Below are positions 55,140-64,000 of a stretch of DNA of 64,000 nucleotides, in pieces. This DNA is from Cubamyces lactineus (taxonomy: Eukaryota > Basidiomycota > Agaricomycetes > Polyporales > Polyporaceae): assembly GCA_022376465.1 (NCBI GenBank), contig JACDTU010000005.1:112001-176000 (forward strand), written 5' to 3'. Position numbers and translations under genes: made by a program. Every line of letters starts with the position of its first letter. Within the stretch, counting starts at the first letter, position 1. Below the pieces are notes generated by a model. That model did not search any database. It worked only from the letters and a program-made list of their open reading frames with translations, and was not told where the DNA came from.

Positions 55140-58100
55140 CTAACCCAACGTGAGTAGCGCGATTCGTTCCTGACGGATCCCGTACAATAACACATATCGC
55201 TGTCCGTCCATCTTCTGGCGCAGGATCGTATCCCGAATTTGGTACGCATAGTTGCCATACTGTGCCGCAAGCCCTGCAGCGATCGTCCGAAGCGCCTCCT
55301 CATTCGTCAACCAGTTCGCGTTCTTCGCCATCTCGTCGAACACAGCGGTCGGAACATCGACCGCGATCGTCCGAGCGTTGTGCAAGGAGTTCTTCACCGC
55401 AAGAGAGTGGTCGTGTGCTACACAGATGTATGAGTGAATTTTGCGTTGATTGAAGGGACGCGAGAATTACCTTTGTTCAACATAACGGTCTTGGTCGCCT
55501 TCCGTTGCTTCTTGATGTCCCCAGGAAGTACAACCAGAGTGTCCACAGATGTCGAGGGCTTCTCTGCTACGGGTTGAAGCTGCGGATTCTCCAGAGTCGA
55601 GGCCGCGCCTGAGGTTGTCGCGTCGATGCGCTTCTGCTCCGCGATTTGCTGCTGCAGGAAGGACACCAGTTCGTTCGGTGGTACTGCACGAGCTTAGCAC
55701 GATTATATATTTCGTAAGGCATAGTCGCTTACCCTCAGTCTCAGTGCCTCTGAGGACGCTCTTGACTTTGTAGACGAGCGTCGAACCGACTCGCGGCTTG
55801 GCATGTACGATGAAGCTGTAGATCTGTCAGCACAAGCAGTTGACGAAAGTGATTCTCAGCACGTACAGAATACCCTCTCGAGAGCACTGTTCGACATAGT
55901 TCTCGGTCTCGACCATACCACGAAGAGACGCCTCATACATCACGTCCGCGCTGATATTGTGCTTCCACAGGGTCGCCGCAATCTCCAGACGCTCTGTCAG
56001 ATAGCCCGGCTGATACGAGACGATGTATACGTCGCATCGACGAGGACTCCAGTAGCCGAACGACTTCTGCTCCTTGAGTAGGGTTCTCAGTGAAGCGTTC
56101 TGGTAGGCTGCCAAGGCCGCCGTGATCTTCTCAAGATAGATCTGGAGTGCGACTGCCCGACTCGTGTCCTCTTTGGTCTTGGGAGGCGAGTAACGCGCGA
56201 TGATGTGGTCATATCTGGACAATAGTTAGCACTGATAGTGTAAGTCTGGACGCCGATGTGCATACCTTCCACCAGTGGCAAGGACATCAGAATACTTGTT
56301 CTTTCGCACAACTTCGAAGCATACACCACGAGAATAGTACGAGCTGCGGTTGGTGAGCATGAGCGGATTGATCTTCAGTGGTCGCGTAACTCCAGACGCT
56401 GCAGCAAACTGAACGGTGGTCTTGATGTCTCCGATGAACTCCTCCAGTGCTCGATACAGCACTGGTTGATATTTGGACAACCGCTCGCAGAATGTGTCGA
56501 CGGACTCGTCTGATTGACATCTCGGTAAGCGTTCACTGGGGAGTTAGTCTGCCAAACTGGGACGTACATGTCTCGGACAGAACTTCCAGCCAATCGTTCA
56601 CTGTCCGCGATACGCCCTTTCGTAGGAGGTTCGATCGCTTCTGAGGTGTCGAAGACTTGGTCTGGCTCAGGATGTCGATAGTGTCCGCACGAATGTTGTC
56701 CGGCACATCTTTCAAAACGCGCTCCAGGACTGTCGAGTGTGGTCAGCGATTGGGATCGTTCCTTGAGCGATAGACGCACTATTCGAATGTGACAAGTGGA
56801 TCTCATAGTATTGCCACAAGTTCCCGAAATTGTCCAAACAGTCGCTGATGATGGAGATCGCTTCGGACGTCGCAGCGCTAAGACCTGTGATGTTATCAGG
56901 AGTGATGATGTCGAACACCGCAACTTTCGATGCCCTCGGGTGGCCCGCGATGACGCTACAATGTCGAAAATAAGCCATTGGAGGTTCAAATTGGAGAGAA
57001 ATAAGACCGACTTCGGGTAGTATACGTCGCTGATGTGATAGCGTTTGATACGCTTCAGATCTGCTCGAGCGGCAGCACGAGCGAACGGCGCCAGTGCGTT
57101 GTTGGGGAGCGTCACAACCTCACCGTGGCGATCGAGGAACAAAGCCCGGTTACGGTCATCCTTGCTTGACGTCACTGGCATCAGCAGAGGAGGCTCGATG
57201 TCAACAGCACCATGCAAATGGAAAATTTGCTGGAGGCGTTCGATGACGAGTGTGTTGAGAGCAGAATGCTCGGGAGGCTCGGCGTCTGCGTCGTAGAGGT
57301 ACGTGCGCACCGGTTTAGCCGGCTGGCTGAACAACGTCGAGAGGACTGCCTGCAGATGCGGAGAATCCGGCTTCGCGATTAATTTCATCGCACTCTTGAC
57401 GTACTCATCTTCGAGCCTGGGCGGAAGCAATTGGCTCTGGGAGAGCTCTATGGCCGTGGGTCTCTGGTCGGGGTCATGCTGCAGCAGCCTCGTGATGACT
57501 ACGGGTTGAAGTCAATGACCACCTCTAGTATACGCAAGGTATGGAGACGTAGACTTACTTTCTCGCTGCCTTGTACGCTTAGCATCCCAGTCGACTGGGA
57601 AGTTGATTGTCGGCAACCGAAGGTCACGCAGGACGTCCCAGCGCTCTGACTCCGTCTTGAAGAAGTAGTTCATCTCGAAGAAGACAATCTGAAAAACAGT
57701 GAGTCGACGTGTCGTGCAGTGAGAAGTATACTCCAAACGCACCCCCAGGCTGTACATGTCTGCTTTGGCACTGTTCCGGGGCCCCTTTCGCCTCGACTGC
57801 AGTTCGGGCGCGATATAGAGCGCCGTACCCACGTCTTCACAGTACTTTGTAAGATGTGAAACATTATGATGATCGGCTCAAACTAACCTAGAGTCATTTC
57901 CTCGTGTCTCGCTATGTTGGGTGCCACGTCGGAGGGGTCCACCGCAGCCAGACTGGATGTCGCAAGACCAAAATCTCCCACTGCAGAGGTATCAGCTAGT
58001 GCGTGCGCCTTTGGGGTTTTGGTCCGTACCTTTGCAGTCGCCCTTGCCGTCTGAGGTTGGTCCGATGAGTGAGGGAACGAATAGTGTAGACGTAGTACAT

Positions 58101-61100
58101 ACCGATGAAAATGTTCGTGAGCTTGATGTCCCGATGGAGCTAGAGTACGGTGAGTGTATGGTAGGCCGCTAGACAACGGCGATACATACGATTCCGAGGT
58201 TGGACATGTGGACCAAAGCGTCCAAGATTTGGTGGAACAGTCGCCATGCCTCCTGCTCATCTAGACCATCGTTGATACGCTACGAACAGAAGGTCAGTAG
58301 CGACCAGATTCTATAGGAAGATGGCATACCTCCTTCAGCGTTTGGCGCTCCACGTACTCCTGCTTGGAGGTCAGTAGCGATGCATGACATATCTCCAAGA
58401 ACTCTTACCATCTGGATATAGAGGATTCGAGCGGCAGGTTTGGGCTCGGGAGGAACCGACCTTCCAATAGTGCCGTTATTGGGAATCGACCTTGGCTTAG
58501 CTGGTGTCACAAAGAGGTCTTGGTCCATGAACAAATCGTCACTGTCACTCGTATCGTCGCTGCCAACATCGTCGCCAGAGTGCGATCCAAAGTGAATGCT
58601 CGGGAAGGAATGCTTGCTCGGCGAGTCAAGGTCGTTCATGTCGAAGGTCGTGATGTGGTCGTCGGTCTCGCTTCCGTCGCTACGCTGAGGTACGGACGTC
58701 ATGCCGTCGGTCGTGTCAGACGTCGACGAGTCGACGTCCGAGTTCACAGTTGACGCCACATCCTCTGTTGTCTCGACCCACGTAGTGTAGTATCGCACGA
58801 TGAAACGGTGGTTCAGCCGGCTCAGCGCGTTGACTTCGCGAAAGATCTTGTCGTTCTGGACATTGCGCAGCTTGATCCTCTTGACTGCATAGATGCGGTT
58901 GTCGATCTTGTTTCTCGCCTTCACGACTTCGCCGTAGCCGCCGCGGCCCTATTTCCGAAATCATGAGAGCTCGAACGTTACAAAGGACGGAGCACACTCA
59001 CGAGAATTTCAAGCTCTTCCCAATCCTCCTTCCATCTACTCACGTGCCTAGGTTTCGGTGGTGGCATCCTGAAGTAGTCTGTCTCCGGAGAGCCAGGAAG
59101 GAAGCCATTGACCATCGGAGTCTTCGGGCCTATGAAACAATCATCAACTAAAATTCGGTCAAATACGGAGAATACCCAACCTGTGAACGGAATGGTCGGA
59201 GTGCGGGCATTGCTCGCAGGTAGACTGCCGGGGGAGACGAGATCGCCAAGGAGGCTCTGGCAAGAAACGCTATTCTTCCTTGCGGATGACAACATCATAG
59301 CAGCCTTCTGTTGGAGGAATGGTGACATCGTTTCTGGATTGCGATATCAGGATATGTTTGCGTTCCCCGGTAATGCCGGGACGTACCGGTCAGCAACGCG
59401 CTCTGCGGATCAGGATATCTGTCCATGACATCGCGCCCCAAGAGCATCTGTAGAACGATGACCCCCACAGCATGTATGTCTCTGCCTTTGGTATACACCA
59501 GAGTAGACTCGACGGCATCTTGCGGCAACCTGTTGTCTTGGTAAGTGCGCTTGAAACGAGTCACATCTATCATGAGGTACTGACCAGCCCTCGGGAATTT
59601 GCATGTCTTCGACCTGCGGGTCCCCAGCGAAGCCGATGTTGTTCGACCTGTGCAAAGCGAGCAGACACACATGGTAGCAAGCGTTGAAGATCTTGACAAG
59701 CTTCTGGTGACCGGAGCTGTCGCGCGGAGCAAGACCGACACATTTCAAGCTGAGTCCTGCAGAGAGCGTTTCCATGGTTAGCTGCTATTGCGCATCGAAT
59801 TACACACGTACCTCTGTGGATAACGCCTGCCGCATGTAAAGCATTGATGCCCGCCAGGATCTGACCCAAGTAATCCTGTATTCCGATGAGTATCTGTCCA
59901 ACCGCATGAGTTTGGATAATAGTCACCGTGGCTCGGTCTTCACGGAGGTGATCGGTGTCCTCCAGTACATCTTGCAACGTGACGGTAGGGCGCTGCTCGG
60001 TAAGGATAATCAGACGCGGATAGTCTGGCGGCCTGGGGATGATCAACTTGACCGCAAGCACCGCGACAAGGTTGTTGTGACGGATGGCAGTCAAGCGCTG
60101 GATCTCACTCTCCAGTTCCTTGAGCTTCTTCAGTCCTGGACAACGGGTGTTACTGAATGAAAATAACCTGGATACAAGCGAACGAACCTTGAGACTGCTT
60201 ATAGTGTTCCGCCATGAATGACACAGATAGAAGTTCGAGCGGGATAGTCTCGAATGACTTCTCCAAGATAGGCTCTGCTTGGTACACGGTGCCCAGTCCC
60301 TCTAAAGAAGACGTTTATCAATCCAGGGGCTCAACGAACTCCAAGATAGACCTACCTTGTCGAGAGTGATACAATCGTACACGGTTGAAAGAAACGTTCC
60401 TCCAATGAATATCCTTGTTGAAGACCTCGATCTGACCAGGATCATCCACGAGCGTCTCGTCCACTGGTCCTACGGTAGTCGCATCTGACATCGCGCGCTT
60501 GCGGGCCAGTTGCTGCATCCGCTCGCGCTCTTGCTGCTGCTGGTAAGCATTCTCGCGGATTTGCTCGCTTAGCTGTTCAGCGAGCTCGGCGTCCCGTTGT
60601 CGCTGGAGCGCTTCTTCCTCCTCTTCCTGTTGCTTCCTCGCCTACAGACATCGGGGTTCAGTGCGAGCTTGAGGATGTAGAAGAGTCATAACTTACTCGC
60701 TCCTGCTCGATGGCGCGTCGATTCATCTGCGCAGCTAGCGAACCAGAGACTTCGCTTGGTGGCTTGACATGCTCTCTCATCCACTCTGTAGCGAATGTCA
60801 CAATCTGGATGCGAACATGTGGCTCAGCAAGCGGGGTTTCGACGCAAAATGAGCTCAAGACGAACGTCGTAAACCATTACTTCTCCTTTGTACTTCTGCG
60901 CTTCCCGCTGAACGGCGTGTTCCAGCTTCGTGAGATCTGCCTTGGCAATCCCGCTGCCGAGTTCGGCTCTGAAGATGGGGCAAGCAAGAGTAGGATATGT
61001 CTTCGGGAATCTACGATTATGTAAGTGTGAGCGAGATAGAGACGAAGGTGTTCAGCAAGCAGATGGTAGGTATAGCCCTACGGACGGGGACGTCGTGGTC

Positions 61101-61643
61101 GAGAGTAGAGAGCAGTAGCAATCAGGCCCGATGATTACATCTCTCTTCTCTGCGTACTACGGTAATCATGTCGAACCGCCCCGGACGTGCCGCACTCCTG
61201 CTGCGCTACCACCACGTTTGGAGGTACTCGGAAGCGGGGGTCCAACAGAATAGACGCCCATTGAAGCGATCGCCGAGTCAATGCGACTCAGGATAGCGAC
61301 AACCCCCTTACAGCATCAAAGGTAGGAACGGAATGCTCACGTAGTGTGTAGGAAGAAAAAAGCATCTTGTGGCTCTTTAGCATCTGGGTGAATGACTTTG
61401 ATCTTGAATTCGGCCAGGCGTTGGGCGCTCTGAGAGGGTGGAGGATGGGATGAGCGCTCGCAGTCCTGACGATTAGCATGAGGTTGACGGACCTTCCACG
61501 CCTTAGCCTCGCACACAATGAAATTATCTTCATAGATACTCTATATGACTGTGAGATAGAGCACGGGATTCGGTTGACGTGGCTAGACGGACCTGAAGCG
61601 CAATGATCTCTTCTTGTTGTCGGTTCTCCACCTCGGGATCCAT
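55140..61643 (-). CDS. GCN2: eIF2-alpha kinase GCN2
   Basis: Large multi-exon gene on the minus strand, roughly 1,500 residues. Order: RWD domain (MDPEVENRQQEEIIALQ, then SIYEDNFIVCEAKAWK; FPKTYPTLACPIF near 61.0 kb); charged coiled coil (RKQQEEEEEALQRQRDAELA); pseudokinase (RHNNLVAVLAVKL; LAGINALHAAGVIHRG) at 60.1-59.3 kb; active kinase with GRGGYGEVVKARNK, Lys in YAVKRIKL, a long acidic insert, HRDIKLTN, DFGLA and YIAPELQ at 59.0-57.5 kb; HisRS-like domain (LNTLVIERLQQIFHLHGAVD; VLATGGRYDHII) at 57.4-55.7 kb; C-terminal domain ending LTLG. GCN2 senses uncharged tRNA or stalled ribosomes and phosphorylates eIF2-alpha, starting the general amino-acid control. Catalytic residues are intact. 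One or two exons of the RWD region (61.05-61.34 kb) are not resolved. Confidence 0.95.
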
Positions 61644-62633
61644 GGTCGAGGTCGGAGCAAGTAGATGGTGTCGTTGCTTGAGAAGGGGAGGGCCCAGTGG
61701 ACCTCGGCAGCTCAAGCCTGCATTGCGTCGTAAAATTCAGTAAAAGTCGTTGTGGTCGTGAAGGTCAGAGAACAAGCAGAGTCACCCGCGCCCAACTCTC
61801 TTCCCAGCTCATCCCGCCTCGCGCTGCAACATGAGGGGGTGCTCGGTCACGTGCTGTGGCTTTCACTCGCAACGTTCACGCCACGCTTGGCTTTGGCTCT
61901 TGTGTTCTGCCTTGTCGACCACCCCCGACCTTCATCGCCTGCAGCTCTGGCACACAAAGACTTCAAGCAAACATTGCACATCCCTATCTGGAAGTCTGGC
62001 ATCGCGTATCGCAACGGAGAGACCTCTCAGTGCTTTGCCCTGGCAACGTCAACCTCGCTTGCCACCGACCTTGTGTTCTTCCCTCAAGAATGCGCTACAC
62101 AAGAATACACAGCATACATACCCGAGGAGGGCAGATTGTTGTGCACCGCAAGAGAAGCTTGAGCGATGATCTAGCGATTCCCGTTACATTGTGAACTGGC
62201 CTGTTCTTAGCCTCAGTATCGCCAAACGAGAAGACGTCCTCAGCTTTCCCTAGAGCCGCGATGACGGAGAGCTAGGGCAAGGTGCGCACTCATATGCCTA
62301 AATACCGTCAATAATCTTTGTTGGTTATGGGCTCCTGAGTGGCATGTCACTGAGCGAAGCTTGGTACCGATGGATATCCTCACTCGACGGGGATCTGGGA
62401 TCAGTTGTGCATCGTCGCGTTGACCTTGGGCCGAAACTTCATGACATTTTGTTCATTGATATCGACATGTTCTCAGCTAAGAAAAACAGCCAGACTCGAC
62501 CTAAGCCTAAAACTCGCAATTGGGTTCGTTTACTCTGTTCGAGATAGCTTTCTCCGACTACAGCCCAATCCCGCTCACCAAAGGTTTGTGGATGCAGGTA
62601 CGAAACCAGTATAGCCCTAGTGCACGCCGCCGC
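61644..62633. other. Intergenic between GCN2 start and jacalin-fold gene
   Basis: The plus-strand ORF at 61752-62162 (136 codons) overlaps two other plus frames and has no motif. It lies over the GCN2 promoter region, where a pyrimidine/purine-rich leader is expected. Confidence 0.4.
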
Positions 62634-63531
62634 TCACATCTTCTTGTAGAAGAACAAGCCCTGAAGCCCAACTGCGAGTACGATGCATGGTATAAGCTCA
62701 AGTTCCGAACACTCGTAGAAGTCTGATACGCAAGCTTACTCGGTTCAGAAGAGTTCCATCGAGCGAATCCACCGAAAGCGAGGACGTCCGAGCTATAGAA
62801 CGTCGTGCCCTCGTTCGACATGTTGCTATTTCCAAACGGCTGCGGGATGCAAGCATCAGGTATGTCCCATTACGCATTCGAGAAGGCAAGTACTCACACC
62901 AACGGTACGCGTGGTACCCTTAGCGGTATCGAAAATAACAAAACTGATGTTGTTCACCAAGGCGCGTTTGTAGTAAGTCTGATTGCCAGCGCGGCCGAAG
63001 ACACCGACAAGACGCTCATCGCCTGTTTCACGAACATAAGTCGCTGCATGTCGTATGAGGATGCCTTGGAATATACCGTTGAATTTAATGACGGCCGCGT
63101 TAGGAAATTGGCTACCATGTTTGATGGTGCTATTCCCGCCGTCGGTCAGCTGGTAGGTGATTGAGATCCCGTCAACCTGTTTCGAGTAGATGAGAAAGAT
63201 ACAAGACAGACGGCTATTAGAGCAGAACACTTACAATCCATCCGCTCGAGACGGTGATCTGCTGAATAGAATGGTTCGCATCTAGCTGCGCTTTCTCTTC
63301 CATGATCTTTGTCAGCGTATGCAGCTACCCAGCGATCATCATGGTACGGATACCTGGAGCATTGAGCATGTAGCTTCCTGAAGAATGCAGTGAGTGAGTG
63401 CCCGACCCTTTTTCGTTTGAATCAGACGTCGGGAGCTCACCATTGTCCGCGCGGAAGTAGATATCCTGGAAGATAGTGCCGTCTTGGCCACCGACGAGCG
63501 AGGTGCTGATAAAATTCTGACCGGTCGACAT
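62634..63531 (-). CDS. Jacalin-like lectin domain protein
   Basis: Seven exons (63531-63441, 63377-63354, 63296-63235, 63176-63077, 63022-62898, 62839-62740, 62671-62634) join in frame to 179 residues. The start is MSTGQNFISTSLVGGQDGTI. Strand pattern and key spots follow the jacalin beta-prism: NHSIQQITVSSGWIVDGISI, GDERLVGVFGRAGNQT, ISFVIFDTAKGTTRTVGPFG, and GFARWN, with the end IGLQGLFFYKKM. There is no signal peptide, so it is a cytosolic or non-classically secreted protein. Jacalin-related lectins bind mannose or galactose glycans; the C-terminal G-x-x-x-D sugar loop is not obvious here, so binding is uncertain. One exon is only 24 nt. The fold call rests on pattern matching by eye. Confidence 0.72.
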
Positions 63532-64000
63532 AGTTGCTGAAGCGTAGCAGAGGAGTGGTTAAATGTCTGGGTGAGCGGGTAGATACTGAGCCATACCCGT
63601 CCATCTCCAGCCTTGATATCTCTGCCCAGCACCTGCTACCCGGCGACGCCGTGCTTGAGCTAATGACTCGCTTCCTGCCCAAGTGAGACGAACAACGCGC
63701 ATGAGCAGGCCGGTCAAAGTCCACAATGGACAGGCGGATGCTCACGAGGACTTCAAGCGTACCGAATATGCACTCAACACCGGGTATCTGTTGACACTGT
63801 ACGTTCCTGGGTTGCATGAAAGTTCCTCAACCAAGCCGCCATGAGGATTTAGTGCCCCAGCTTGTGTGAACCGTCCTCCATTCATGTTAGGGACACGGCA
63901 CTGATGCGTATACCCCTCATGTTCTGAGTTCAGGTTGGACAGGTAGCGTCAATGCGTCCTTGCTTTGCGAGGTACTCGGGCATAGAACTTCACCAGTCAT
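63532..64000. other. Window end, promoter side of the jacalin-fold gene
   Basis: No gene supported. The frame at 63437-63817 (minus) has a short protein-like part but no start or motif. Confidence 0.35.

Overview
The window is nuclear DNA from a filamentous basidiomycete, most likely an agaricomycete and possibly a wood-decay polypore. Genes are compact and split by many GT-AG introns of about 50-70 nt. The families present (three small LysM proteins, a fungal siderophore transporter, a FunK1-like kinase fragment, a jacalin-fold protein, GCN2 and a chromodomain LTR retrotransposon) are typical of that group. Exon joins were worked out by hand from splice signals and reading-frame continuity; there are no transcript data.

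Layout. At 0.1-0.8 kb is a secreted LysM protein (minus). At 3.4-3.9 kb and 10.2-11.0 kb are two related small proteins sharing a 23-nt micro-exon. At 4.3-5.5 kb is a coiled-coil protein resembling INO80 subunit F, followed by a tRNA-Glu(CTC) at 5.59 kb. At 6.1-7.3 kb is a five-exon protein of unknown function, and at 8.4-9.1 kb a PEBP-family protein. At 14.9-16.1 kb is ribosomal protein eL8, then an unknown Ala-rich protein (16.5-17.3 kb). At 17.6-20.0 kb is a siderophore-type major facilitator with two ATCTGATAA sites upstream, and at 20.7-22.0 kb a secreted CrtC/Diels-Alderase-like protein.

From 22.6 to 30.3 kb lies a young, full-length Ty3/gypsy chromovirus with a CACTC target duplication. 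Its LTRs differ by two substitutions and one 20-bp repeat unit. It shows a self-priming signature, an AUG-free leader, a canonical -1 frameshift heptamer between gag and pol, and one in-frame TGA in pol. Between pol and the 3' LTR is an unusual block of three tightly packed ORFs: two tiny single-helix membrane proteins and a 347-aa protein with two CCHC knuckles. This accessory block is the most unusual feature of the window.

30.3-41.3 kb is gene-poor, with nothing I can support. A cyclophilin (41.4-42.4 kb) and a LENG1/Cir_N-domain protein (44.5-45.8 kb) follow. At 49.4-50.3 kb is a 916-bp Fot1/pogo-like non-autonomous DNA transposon with TA duplication, next to a FunK1-type kinase C-lobe fragment. 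Two more LysM genes (51.7-52.4 and 53.2-53.8 kb) have the same five-exon structure as the first. The eIF2-alpha kinase GCN2 fills 55.1-61.6 kb (minus), and a jacalin-fold protein lies at 62.6-63.5 kb (minus).

Functionally the window mixes housekeeping genes (eL8, cyclophilin, GCN2, tRNA-Glu, possible chromatin and splicing factors) with surface or secreted genes (LysM trio, CrtC-like protein, siderophore transporter) and mobile DNA. I see no biosynthetic cluster.
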